Source of the DNA: Arthrobacter terrae
GTDB taxonomy: Bacteria; Actinomycetota; Actinomycetes; Actinomycetales; Micrococcaceae
Reading direction: 5' to 3'
NCBI RefSeq assembly: GCF_015708085.1
Contig: NZ_JADNYM010000013.1
Coordinates: 1-64,000 of the forward strand
DNA length: 64,000 nt
The notes under the pieces were generated by a model. It was given only the letters and a program-made list of their open reading frames with translations. It was not told where the DNA came from and did no database searches. Position 1 is the stretch's first letter, and each line of letters starts with the position of its first letter. Made by a program: the position numbers and the translations under genes. Of this stretch, positions 9,197-19,725 are shown in pieces.

Positions 9197-9421
9197 CTTC
9201 AGTTCCCTTCTTCGAAACGTACGGTCCCGTAGATGAGGGTGTGAAGACATTCTGCCACGTCATTGGGCGACAACCATTGGCTCTACCCATGAGCTTCGTT
9301 GAAATTTATCAGGACAAAGACCTGTCGACCTGCCGGCATCTGCGCATTGAGGTCCAGGCTTTGCGTTGGCTCACGGGCGGGTCACTTGCTGGCGGCGGCA
9401 GCGTAGGGAAGAGTTGCTGGT

Positions 9422-10303
9422 ATGCCGAAAAAGGGGCGCCCCCGGATGGACCATGCCAGACAGCACGCCAAAGCGGATGCCAGAGCGGATGCCGGACCGC
9501 TCGCCGGACAGCACGCCAAAGCGGATGCCAGAGCGGATGCCGGACCGCTCGCCAAAGCGGACAACAAACGGCAGTCCAGGACGTTCGACGTTGACGGCGT
9601 CACCGGGGTGACGCATAGCCGCGGATCAGGTCCGGATACTTACGTCCTGATCCACGGTATTGGCATGTCTTCGCGGTATTTTGAGCCGCTTGCCCGGGAA
9701 CTGTCCAAGCTGGCCACTGTTCACTCGGTGGATCTCCCCGGCTTCGGTAAAGCTCCTAAGCCGTCGCGGCCGTTATCCATGGAGGACTTAGCGCGGTGGG
9801 TCTGGGGCTGCCTGGACCAGTTGAACGTTTCCCAGCCGATTCTGATTGGACATTCGATGGGCTGCCAAGTGACGGTGGAAATGCTGCGGCAGCGCGCGTC
9901 GGCCCCGGCGGCGGTGCTGATGGGACCGTGCGTTAACCGGCAGGAACGCACCGCCTGGCAGCAGGGTCTGCGGTTGCTTCAGGACACCTTCCGTGAACCG
10001 ATGGCTGCGAATGCGGTGGTTTTTTCCGATTACGCGTTCCGTTGCCGGCCGCCCTGGTACCTGGTAACGCTGCCCTTTATGCTCAGCTATGCTCTCGAAG
10101 AAGCTATCGCTGAGGTGGATGTTCCGGTGCTGATTATGCGCGGCGCCCGGGACCCGATTGCGCCGCGCGCCTGGCTCGCTGAGCTGGCCGCCCGCTGCCC
10201 GGTAGCCGAAGCCATGGAGATAGCAGCCGAGGGCCATATTCTGATGTACCGCTCGCCATCGGTAGTTGCCGGCCACGTCCGATCACTCCGGGCCCGGGTA
10301 TGA
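9422..10303 (+). CDS. Alpha/beta hydrolase with repeated basic/Ala-rich N-terminus
   Basis: A 293-aa protein. Residues about 55-293 form an alpha/beta hydrolase: oxyanion segment LIHGIGMSSRYF, nucleophile elbow GHSMG with Ser145, Asp244 (RGARDPI) and His272 (AEGHI) as the expected triad. The first 50 residues contain a 16-residue unit (QHAKADARADAGPLAG) repeated twice, created by a perfect 48-bp DNA duplication. There is no signal peptide, so it is cytoplasmic. It is followed closely by a second hydrolase, suggesting an operon. Substrate unknown. Confidence 0.88.
   Translation: MPKKGRPRMDHARQHAKADARADAGPLAGQHAKADARADAGPLAKADNKRQSRTFDVDGVTGVTHSRGSGPDTYVLIHGIGMSSRYFEPLARELSKLATVHSVDLPGFGKAPKPSRPLSMEDLARWVWGCLDQLNVSQPILIGHSMGCQVTVEMLRQRASAPAAVLMGPCVNRQERTAWQQGLRLLQDTFREPMAANAVVFSDYAFRCRPPWYLVTLPFMLSYALEEAIAEVDVPVLIMRGARDPIAPRAWLAELAARCPVAEAMEIAAEGHILMYRSPSVVAGHVRSLRARV
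9459..9553. repeat. 48-bp tandem duplication in hydrolase N-terminus
   Basis: Positions 9459-9506 are repeated at 9507-9553 with identity over 47 bases. The duplication keeps frame and doubles a 16-residue charged segment. The unit itself contains an internal AGCGGATGCC echo. Confidence 0.92.
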
Positions 10304-10330
10304 GGCTGGGACGATGAGGCTGGGGACGAT
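10302..10330. repeat. 14/15-bp tandem repeat at hydrolase gene junction
   Basis: GAGGCTGGGACGAT is followed directly by GAGGCTGGGGACGAT. The copies overlap the stop of the first hydrolase and the likely start region of the second, and they supply two alternative ATG codons (10314 and 10329). Confidence 0.75.
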
Positions 10331-11066
10331 GGCGATGACGATGACGAAAGCCTGGGCCTGGGTCCTGGACTATCTTTACGTGTCGTTCTGGCAGGTCCGC
10401 GGTTTGCTCATCCGGGATTCGGCACAGGAGCTGCTGCAGGATGTGCGTGCGGATGCCGTTCCGGTGCTGCTGATCCCCGGGATCTATGAAAATTGGCGTT
10501 TCCTGCGTCCAGTGGCGAATCGGCTGCACGCCGCGGGCCACCCGGTGCATGTGGTGGCACGCCTGGGCTACAACCGCGGCACCATCCCGGCGATGGCTGA
10601 GCTGGTGGAGAACTATCTGCTGGAGCAGAACCTGAGGAACGTCGTCGTCGTCGCGCACAGCAAGGGCGGACTCATTGGCAAATGCCTGATGACCGGCACA
10701 TCGGCAGCAGACCGGGTGAGCGCGATGGTTGCCGTCAATACACCCTTTTCCGGCTCCGTATACGCCAAGTACGCACCGGCACGAACCATCCGTGCCTTTT
10801 CGCCCAACGATCCACTGCTGCTGCGGTTGGCGTCCAATCTGGAAGTAAACAGCAGGATCACGGCGATCTACAGCAGCTTTGATCCGCATATTCCTGGTGA
10901 CGGCCAGCTGGCAGGCGGCACGAACATACGGCTTGCCGCGATGGGGCATTTTCGCGTCCTCGGTGATCCGGCCCTGCTGCAGGCGGTCGGGGAGGCTGTC
11001 GCCCGCAGGCCGGACGCAGCACCGTCAGCCCGCGATGCGGGCGCCGATGCTGGCGAAGATCATTGA
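10314..11066 (+). CDS. Alpha/beta hydrolase, lipase-like
   Basis: About 250 aa. LLIPGIYENWRFLRPVA carries the oxyanion loop; VVAHSKGGL with Ser116 is the nucleophile elbow in the AHSxGG form of lipase/PGAP1-like hydrolases; MGHFRVL near the end probably provides the His. The start is uncertain: ATG at 10314 or 10329, both within a duplicated segment; GGGGA precedes the second. It begins 10 bp after the first hydrolase, so they are likely cotranscribed. Its 3' end overlaps the convergent DUF2510 gene by 42 bp. Substrate unknown; an ester or lipid is likely. Confidence 0.82.
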   Translation: MRLGTMAMTMTKAWAWVLDYLYVSFWQVRGLLIRDSAQELLQDVRADAVPVLLIPGIYENWRFLRPVANRLHAAGHPVHVVARLGYNRGTIPAMAELVENYLLEQNLRNVVVVAHSKGGLIGKCLMTGTSAADRVSAMVAVNTPFSGSVYAKYAPARTIRAFSPNDPLLLRLASNLEVNSRITAIYSSFDPHIPGDGQLAGGTNIRLAAMGHFRVLGDPALLQAVGEAVARRPDAAPSARDAGADAGEDH

Positions 11067-11636
11067 GACTTTAATGCCGATGGCGATGAAGCTGAGCACG
11101 ACGACGGCAATCAGCACCCAGATCGTGGCAAGTCCGCGCCCCGGAGCGACCTTGTGGACAATTACAGTCCGGCCAATTATGTACACCGTCGCGCTCAGAA
11201 AAGTCCACGCCCAATGGAATGGACGGACCACGCCGTCCCGGCTGAGGGTTCGCCAGTCAAAATAGGCTAATAGAACGGACACTGCGTAGATGATGAACCC
11301 TGTTGCCAGCAACAGGAAGTATCCGGGCGTATAGAGGGAGGCCGGATCGAGCGTCCTCAGCTGCCCACGGCCGATGTACTGGTAGCGGAAAACAGGGTTC
11401 CAGGCGAGCTGAAGCCCCACCGTCAACAGCGGCAGCAGCACGATCAGCCAGATGAAAGGGTTATACACCCGGGTCTGCGCGCTGATTTCCGGACGGTCCA
11501 TGGGCGGATTGGGAATGGGCGAACCGCCGAAGTGCTCCGTCCACGCGGTTCCGTCCCACCATTGCAGCCATCCCGGATTTGACGGGCTCGGGTACCACCC
11601 GGGCTGGACCGTTGCTTCGTTCGCTGGGCTGGTCAT
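11025..11636 (-). CDS. DUF2510 membrane protein
   Basis: The 203-aa protein starts with a DUF2510 motif (PGWYPSPSNPGWLQWWDG, then AWTEHF), a short Trp-rich element common at the N-terminus of actinobacterial membrane proteins. Four hydrophobic helices follow (about residues 60-80, 103-125, 142-160, 170-195). AAGGAG lies seven bases before the ATG. Role unknown. It lies just downstream of the acyl-CoA dehydrogenase/PIG-L/glycosyltransferase operon on the same strand, 10 bp after the glycosyltransferase stop, and may be its last gene. Confidence 0.8.
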   Translation of the reverse strand: MTSPANEATVQPGWYPSPSNPGWLQWWDGTAWTEHFGGSPIPNPPMDRPEISAQTRVYNPFIWLIVLLPLLTVGLQLAWNPVFRYQYIGRGQLRTLDPASLYTPGYFLLLATGFIIYAVSVLLAYFDWRTLSRDGVVRPFHWAWTFLSATVYIIGRTVIVHKVAPGRGLATIWVLIAVVVLSFIAIGIKVSMIFASIGARIAG

Positions 11637-11646
11637 AGTGCTCCTT

Positions 11647-12393
11647 CTAGGCCTGGGTGTCGGCTGTGACTTTGCCCGTTGCCTGGGAGTCCAGGGCCGG
11701 CGCTACAACCTCGCGTGCAAGATAGTCCGCGAAACCGCCGTGCACGCGGCTGTGCGTGCGGGCAGAAGTCCTGACCCGGCCGGCGTCGGTACTGCGGATC
11801 CGCAGGCCGGCCGCAGCGGCGGCGAGGACAAAGTTGCGGTCCTCGTGCAGCGTTACATCGTCAAAACCGCCCAGCCGCAGGTAAGCGTCCGCGCGGAATC
11901 CCAGATTTGCCCCGTGGATGTGCCCGTGGCCTTCCCTCAGATTATGGCTGCCAAACCATCGGACCGACTGCTCCTGCGTCAGCTCCGAAGTGTCCGGCTG
12001 AACGGTCCCGGCCAGCACGTCCCAGCCCCGTGCCGCCGCTTCGGCCTGGACCAGCAGCCAGTTCCGCGGAACCATGCTGTCCGCGTCGGTATTGGCAATC
12101 CATATCACCGCCGGCGCACCGCGGCGAAGCACATTCCGGATACCGGCATTGCGTGCAGCTCCGACTTTTCCGGCCTCGCTGTGCAGTGCAGAGGCCAGCG
12201 GGTAACGGCGGACGACGGCGGCAGATCCGTCGGTTGTGCGGTCCAGCACCACCGTGACACTGACGGCGATCGATGGGCGCTGGCTGTGCAAGTGGGCGGC
12301 GGCTTCCCCAAGAGCTGCAAGACAGTCCGGCAGCAGCCGCTCTTCGTTGCGCGCCGGAACGACGACGGCCAGCCGCTCAAGCGGGCGGCGCAT
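11647..12393 (-). CDS. Family 2 glycosyltransferase
   Basis: A 248-aa GT-A fold enzyme: LAVVVPARNEERLLPDCL at the N-terminus is the nucleotide-sugar binding start, and IANTDADSMVPRNW holds the metal-binding DxD. FGSHNLREG and LHEDRNFVL are the acceptor region. It lacks membrane helices. The ATG at 12393 overlaps the upstream TAA by one base (TAATG), so translation is coupled to the deacetylase/methyltransferase. It should add a sugar to a product made with its operon partners; donor and acceptor are unknown. Confidence 0.85.
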   Translation of the reverse strand: MRRPLERLAVVVPARNEERLLPDCLAALGEAAAHLHSQRPSIAVSVTVVLDRTTDGSAAVVRRYPLASALHSEAGKVGAARNAGIRNVLRRGAPAVIWIANTDADSMVPRNWLLVQAEAAARGWDVLAGTVQPDTSELTQEQSVRWFGSHNLREGHGHIHGANLGFRADAYLRLGGFDDVTLHEDRNFVLAAAAAGLRIRSTDAGRVRTSARTHSRVHGGFADYLAREVVAPALDSQATGKVTADTQA

Positions 12394-13802
12394 TACGGAC
12401 CGTCCTGCACAACGGTAAAGACCTCTAAAATAAAGTCCTCCTCGGTGTAGATACCACGTGTTTTTAGGCGTCCGTCGCTGCGCAGGAAATCGTGGACTGC
12501 GTCTCCGTCCAGCGGCCACCCGGTGATCTGGTGCCGCCAGTGGCATGCCACCAATGTCCCCGCGGGGGCGAGCGAGCCGAGCATCAGGTCCAGCGTTTTC
12601 AGCAGCGTGCCGCGGTCCAGGTAGTAGCCGACCTCGGAAAGGGCGATCAGGTCGAAGGAATCGGTTGGCCATTGTCCGGGAACCGCGAGCTGCATCGTCT
12701 TCACCCCGGGCAGGTCTGCGTTGCGCCGGGCGGCGGTTTTGACCGCCTCCTCGCTCAGATCCACAGCCAATATGCGCCGGCAGCGCTGCGCCAGATCCCG
12801 GGTCAGCACTCCGGTGGAGCAGCCGATCTCCAGTGCGGAAGCGTACTCCCGTGCGGGCAGGGCTGCGATGGTGAGCAGCCGTTTGCGTTCCTCATACCAC
12901 GCTTCGGGGGCGGCCCAGGGTTCGGCCAGATCCTGATGAACCGCATCAAACTGTGCCTGTGCCCACTTAACCCGTTCGTCGCCGTCGGGCATCATAGAGC
13001 CGGCCGCGTCGATGAAAATCTCATATGGGCGGCGGAAGTGGCTGATCATTTCGGGTGAAAGCAGGGTTTCGTCCCCCGGCAGGTCCGACAGCGGCGAATT
13101 CTGGCTGAAGTGGCAGGTGATGGCCCGTTCCTTTCCGGCGATATCCGTTGCCGCCAGGGTCAACCGGCGCATCGACGACCATGGAACCCGGGAGGAATCC
13201 GGCGTGCCCCAATGCCAGAGCCATACGGGGTATTCCAGGAACGTGCTGCCGCTTTCCGCCGCCGCTGCGGCCGCAGCCTCGCCGGCGGCGTCATGATCGG
13301 TGTGGCCATCCGCGCGCCAGGGAGCCACGATCAGCGTCTGCCCCTGCTCCGCTTCAGCCGCCGCTGCGCCGGCCCCCGCCGGATCGGGGGCGTCCGCGCA
13401 TTCGGCCAAAATAGCCTGCTTCAGCAGCTCTCTGGAGTCCGCAACCCTGCCGTCCGGGAGCCCTAACCGGCGGATTTTCGCCGCCGGCGCGAGCGTGCCC
13501 ATCGCATGATCGAGCTCCGAGCCCCTGATGGCGGCCAATTGCGCGGGTGTGTGCGTGCTGGAATCCGGATGCGACGCCTCACCATCGGTGGCAACGAGCA
13601 ACCGGACCTCCAAACCGTGCCGGGAGGCACGCTGCAGCAGCCCGGCAGCGGCCAGCGTTTCGTCGTCGGGATGGGCAGAGACGAGCACCAGCTTGGTAAA
13701 GCGCGGCAGCCTAAGATTGAGCTCCGGCGTGGCGCCGAGCCGTTCGGAGCCGCGCCAGACGCCTTCGGCCGTGCCGTCGTCGAGGTGGTTGAACGTCACC
13801 AT
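12393..13802 (-). CDS. PIG-L family deacetylase fused to SAM-dependent (NodS-like) methyltransferase
   Basis: A 469-aa two-domain protein. Residues about 35-270 are a PIG-L/LmbE deacetylase: SAHPDDE at 42-48 and GHTDHDAAG near 168 supply the zinc ligands that in this family remove an acetyl group from N-acetylglucosamine-type sugars. Residues about 280-469 are a class I methyltransferase: ALEIGCSTGVLTRDLA (SAM motif I), ILAVDLSEEA, then FDLIALSEVGYYLD, the NodS-like form. The fusion predicts de-N-acetylation followed by N- or O-methylation. The start overlaps the dehydrogenase stop (ATGGTGA) and the stop overlaps the glycosyltransferase start. Substrate unknown. Confidence 0.87.
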   Translation of the reverse strand: MVTFNHLDDGTAEGVWRGSERLGATPELNLRLPRFTKLVLVSAHPDDETLAAAGLLQRASRHGLEVRLLVATDGEASHPDSSTHTPAQLAAIRGSELDHAMGTLAPAAKIRRLGLPDGRVADSRELLKQAILAECADAPDPAGAGAAAAEAEQGQTLIVAPWRADGHTDHDAAGEAAAAAAAESGSTFLEYPVWLWHWGTPDSSRVPWSSMRRLTLAATDIAGKERAITCHFSQNSPLSDLPGDETLLSPEMISHFRRPYEIFIDAAGSMMPDGDERVKWAQAQFDAVHQDLAEPWAAPEAWYEERKRLLTIAALPAREYASALEIGCSTGVLTRDLAQRCRRILAVDLSEEAVKTAARRNADLPGVKTMQLAVPGQWPTDSFDLIALSEVGYYLDRGTLLKTLDLMLGSLAPAGTLVACHWRHQITGWPLDGDAVHDFLRSDGRLKTRGIYTEEDFILEVFTVVQDGP

Positions 13803-14974
13803 GGCAGCCGCCCCGGTGCCAGCAGCTGCTGGCCGATCGACGCAATCGACCGTTCGGCGTGATCTTGGCGAAGATAGACGGTAAGGTCTGCGACCCGGGC
13901 TGCATGGTCGGCGTCGAAAGCCAGTGGTTCCGGGCCCATGGCGTGGCCGGCAAGTTCAAGAATTGATTCAGAAGCACGGACGACGGCGGCACGGGCGCGG
14001 GCCGCGGGCAGGGAAGCACCGGCAGTGTGACGGTCGCTGTCAGCCTGCCGCGCCGCCAGGGCGAGTGCATTGCGCGCTGCCGTCAGATGGCCGTCGACCA
14101 GCCCCAACTGCAGCAGTGCGATCTGATCCGGCTCGCGGCCGGCGCAGTGGGCGTAGACGCGACGGGCGACCGCAGTAGCGGCGCCGAACCACAGCGCCGC
14201 TACGCCCGCCCCACCCCAGGCAAAGCCGGGCCTGGCGAAATACCAGCCGGGGGCGCCGACCGGAACGGCGGGCACATGCTCAAAGGAGATCGGTCCACTG
14301 CTGACTTCGGGCAGACCCAGCGCCACCCACCCGGTCGCGATGACGCTCACGCCCGGATCCTTCAGATTCACCGCAAAGGCCCGCCGTCCGTCGTCCGTGC
14401 GGGCGGTGACAATCGCATGGCTGAGGCGTCCGGCGAGGGAGCACCACGGTTTGGTCCCGGTGAGCATCCAGCCGTTTCCCTGCCGGTGTGCCCGCAAGTG
14501 CTGGTCCTTGCCCTCAGCGGCGAAGACCCCCCAGCAACTGTTCCCGGCTGTGGCGAGCTGCTCAAGCTCCTCGGACCCGGATTGTTGCCGGGCCTGGTGA
14601 AGGATACTGACGGCATCCAAATGCGGCTCAATGCTTCTGCCGACAGAAAGATTGCAGGCGCCGACGGTGGCAAGTGATTCCCACAGCTGCAGGGTCCGGC
14701 CCTCCATAGGATAGGGAAGTTCCTGGCCCAGCCGGATCGCGAGAGCCAAGGCCGGCTCTATCCCGCCCGCACAATCGAGCGCCCGTGCGGCGATGGTGCG
14801 CAATTCCGGCAGCCATTGCGCAGAGGAATCGGATTCCGGTGCCAAGCGGACCGGCGGTAGTGATGGCTGTCCGGTGCTCGGCTGTCCGGTGCTCGGCTGT
14901 CCGGTGCTCGGCTGCCCGGGGCTTGGCTGCCCGGGGCTCTGGCGTACGGTGCTTTGGCGCTCGGAGCCGGTCAT
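13796..14974 (-). CDS. Acyl-CoA dehydrogenase-like flavoprotein
   Basis: A 392-aa protein resembling the acyl-CoA dehydrogenase superfamily: middle-domain segment GWMLTGTKPWCSLAG (flavin contact region in the family) and a helical C-terminal domain (ARAAVVRASESILELAGHAMGP). No clear canonical catalytic Glu is visible, so oxidation of a standard acyl-CoA is uncertain. The N-terminus is five SPGQP/STGQP repeats from 15-bp tandem units. GGGGA lies eight bases before the ATG. It is the first gene of a three-gene operon whose other members are the PIG-L/methyltransferase fusion and the glycosyltransferase. Confidence 0.8.
   Translation of the reverse strand: MTGSERQSTVRQSPGQPSPGQPSTGQPSTGQPSTGQPSLPPVRLAPESDSSAQWLPELRTIAARALDCAGGIEPALALAIRLGQELPYPMEGRTLQLWESLATVGACNLSVGRSIEPHLDAVSILHQARQQSGSEELEQLATAGNSCWGVFAAEGKDQHLRAHRQGNGWMLTGTKPWCSLAGRLSHAIVTARTDDGRRAFAVNLKDPGVSVIATGWVALGLPEVSSGPISFEHVPAVPVGAPGWYFARPGFAWGGAGVAALWFGAATAVARRVYAHCAGREPDQIALLQLGLVDGHLTAARNALALAARQADSDRHTAGASLPAARARAAVVRASESILELAGHAMGPEPLAFDADHAARVADLTVYLRQDHAERSIASIGQQLLAPGRLPW
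14865..14939. repeat. 15-bp tandem repeat, 5 copies, in acyl-CoA dehydrogenase-like gene
   Basis: GGCTGTCCGGTGCTC occurs three times identically (14865-14909), then twice as GGCTGCCCGGGGCT(T/C). It encodes Gln-Pro-Ser-(Thr/Pro)-Gly repeats at the N-terminus. Confidence 0.93.
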
Positions 14975-15028
14975 CGGACATCCCCTAATCCGGGGCAGCC
15001 GCCGCTATGGGCCCCCAGGGGGAGGGAA

Positions 15029-15964
15029 CTAGGCACCCTTACGCTTCGCCGGCTTGTTTTGGGTTTCCTTTGCTGCAGGCTCTTTTCGGGCCGTTCCTTT
15101 TCCTGCAGGTCCTTTTCGGGCAGCGGGCTTCCCCGCAGCAGCGGAGTCTCCGGTCGACTTTCGGTCACCAGCTGGTTTGGGCTTGCGGTTGCGTTCCACA
15201 CTGCGTTTCAAAGCCTCCATGAGATCAAGGACCTGGCCTGGTTCGGTCTCTTCACTTTCCCCGAAGGTGGCGTCGGTGTCCAGCGCATCACCCTTGGCCA
15301 GCTTGGCGTCGATCAGAGCGTGCAGCTGTTCCTGGTACTCGTCGGTGTATTCTTCCGGGGCAAAACTGCCGGAGAACGAATCAACCAGCGCCGCGGACAT
15401 TTCCTTCTCTTTGGCTGAGATCCGGACGCTTTCCTTCAGCGCCGGGAAGTCGGCCTCCCTAACCTCGTCCTCCCACAACAGTGATTGCAGCAGCAGGACG
15501 TCCCCACGCACCCGAAGTGCGCCCAACCGGGTTTTCTGCCGCAGGGCGAACTTCACAATCGCAGTCTGTTCCGTGTCTTCGAGCGTCCGGCGCAACAGCA
15601 CATACGCTTTGGCGGATTTGGAGTCGGGCTCCAGGTAATAGCTCCGATCAAACATGATCGGGTCCAGTGCGTCGCTGGGGACGAACTGGACCACCTCGAT
15701 CTCGCGGCTACGCTCTTCGGGCAGGGACGCGAGGTCCTCGTCGGTGAGCACAACCGTGCGGTCGCCGTCGTCGTACGCCTTATCTATGTGGTCGTAATCC
15801 ACCACTTTTCCGCAGACCTCGCAACGGCGCTGGTAGCGGATCCGGCCGCCGTCATTATCGTGGACCTGATGCAGGCTTATGTCGTGGTCCTGCGTCGCGC
15901 TGTAGACCTTCACCGGAACATTAACCAGGCCGAACGCAACCGCGCCTTTCCAGATAGACCTCAT
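15029..15964 (-). CDS. ku: Non-homologous end-joining protein Ku
   Basis: A 311-aa bacterial Ku: SIWKGAVAFGLVNVPVKVY at the N-terminus is the family hallmark, followed by the Ku core beta-barrel (RYQRRCEVCGKVVDYDHI; EERSREIEVVQF; DRSYYLEPD) to about residue 250. A Lys/Ala/Pro-rich tail as in Mycobacterium Ku, which helps bind DNA, follows. The homodimer threads onto double-strand ends and recruits LigD, encoded divergently 70 bp away. ATG at 15964 matches the usual family start (MRSIWKG); a GTG at 15979 would add five residues. Confidence 0.95.
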   Translation of the reverse strand: MRSIWKGAVAFGLVNVPVKVYSATQDHDISLHQVHDNDGGRIRYQRRCEVCGKVVDYDHIDKAYDDGDRTVVLTDEDLASLPEERSREIEVVQFVPSDALDPIMFDRSYYLEPDSKSAKAYVLLRRTLEDTEQTAIVKFALRQKTRLGALRVRGDVLLLQSLLWEDEVREADFPALKESVRISAKEKEMSAALVDSFSGSFAPEEYTDEYQEQLHALIDAKLAKGDALDTDATFGESEETEPGQVLDLMEALKRSVERNRKPKPAGDRKSTGDSAAAGKPAARKGPAGKGTARKEPAAKETQNKPAKRKGA

Positions 15965-15993
15965 CTGACCAGTGAACACTACGCCTACTGAGC

Positions 15994-16005
15994 AAAGCTA
16001 GCTTT
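15994..16005. promoter_or_regulatory. 12-bp palindrome between ku and ligD
   Basis: AAAGCTAGCTTT is a perfect palindrome in the 70-bp space between the divergent ku and ligD starts. It could be a shared operator or simply part of overlapping promoters; no regulator is known from the sequence. Confidence 0.35.
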
Positions 16006-16034
16006 CCCCCTTTTTTCGCGTAAAACTTGAGGGC

Positions 16035-18752
<2,718 letters not shown>

Positions 18753-18856
18753 GTAGCAGCACCTGCACTCAAAACGTGAAATGAGTGCCGCAAGTGCGAC
18801 CCAGTTGCCAGCCTATCCCTCGCGAACTAACCGGGAATGCCCGCTAGTGTTGGACC

Positions 18857-19306
18857 ATGAGTATTAATCCGGACCTTCAGGGCCGCAGCTACCCGGCGGG
18901 TCCGGTGTACGAGGTGGGACGCGAAAAAATCCGTGAGTTCGCACTCGCGGTCAAGGCGACTAATCCGGCACATTTTGACGTTGCGGCGGCCCAGGAACTC
19001 GGCCATGCCGATCTGCTGGCACCTCCCACCTTCGCCATCATTGTGGCGCAGCGTGCCGACGCACGGTTGATCGAGGATTCCACCTCGGGCATCGACTTTT
19101 CCCGCGTGGTGCATGCCGAACAGCGTTTCACCCATCACCGGCCGATCGTGGCCGGGGACAAACTGGTGGCGGCCCTGCACGTTGACGCCGTCCGCGCGAT
19201 GGGCGGCGGAGCCATGATCAGCACTCGGGCGGAAATCACCAGCAGCGACGGAGATCCGGTGGCTACAACGAGATCGGCCATCCTGGTCCGGGGAGAGGGG
19301 CAGTAA
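18857..19306 (+). CDS. hadA: MaoC-like dehydratase N-terminal domain protein (HadA-type subunit)
   Basis: A 149-aa hot-dog protein like the non-catalytic HadA/HadC subunit of the mycobacterial (3R)-hydroxyacyl-ACP dehydratase: YEVGREKIREFALAVKATNP, HADLLAPPTFAI and AEQRFTHHRPIVAGD are typical. It should pair with the catalytic subunit directly downstream, whose ATG overlaps its stop (TAATG). The Arthrobacter lineage does not make mycolic acids, so a role in ordinary or branched fatty-acid elongation is inferred. The neighbours hadB, MFS and murB run on the same strand in one unit. Confidence 0.85.
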   Translation: MSINPDLQGRSYPAGPVYEVGREKIREFALAVKATNPAHFDVAAAQELGHADLLAPPTFAIIVAQRADARLIEDSTSGIDFSRVVHAEQRFTHHRPIVAGDKLVAALHVDAVRAMGGGAMISTRAEITSSDGDPVATTRSAILVRGEGQ

Positions 19307-19725
19307 TGGATTTTTCCTCCCTGGCCATCGGTCAGGAAATTGGCTCCTGCACCATCAACGTCAGCAGAGCCGATCTGGTCCGCTACGCCGGCGCCTCCGG
19401 GGATTTCAACCCCATTCACTTTAATGAGCGCATTGCCCGGGATGTCGAGCTGCCCGGCGTGATCGCGCACGGCATGTTTACTATGGGCGCCGCCGTCCAG
19501 CTGGTGAGCGACTGGGCAGGGGACCCGGGCGCCGTGCTGGACTACCAGACCCGGTTCACCCGGCCCGTTCCGGTACCGGACACGGACGCCGGAGCCCAAA
19601 TCGCCGTCGTCGGCGTTATCGGTGCCCTTGACGCGGAGCAGTCGACCGCCCGGGTTGACCTTACAGTGACCAGCGGCGGCCAGAAAGTCCTTGTTAAGGC
19701 ACAGGCAGTGGTCAAGGTGGCGTGA
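19306..19725 (+). CDS. hadB: MaoC family dehydratase (HadB-type catalytic subunit)
   Basis: A 139-aa hot-dog hydratase. YAGASGDFNPIHFNE contains the Asp and His of the hydratase-2 catalytic motif, followed by GVIAHGMFTMG. With the upstream HadA-like protein it should remove water from (3R)-hydroxyacyl thioesters. Its stop overlaps the GTG start of the MFS gene (GTGA), showing translational coupling. Confidence 0.88.
   Translation: MDFSSLAIGQEIGSCTINVSRADLVRYAGASGDFNPIHFNERIARDVELPGVIAHGMFTMGAAVQLVSDWAGDPGAVLDYQTRFTRPVPVPDTDAGAQIAVVGVIGALDAEQSTARVDLTVTSGGQKVLVKAQAVVKVA

Noticed and set aside
18765-18788. Terminator after ligD
   Set aside because: Only a 6-bp stem with a 12-nt loop and no T-run; too weak to list.
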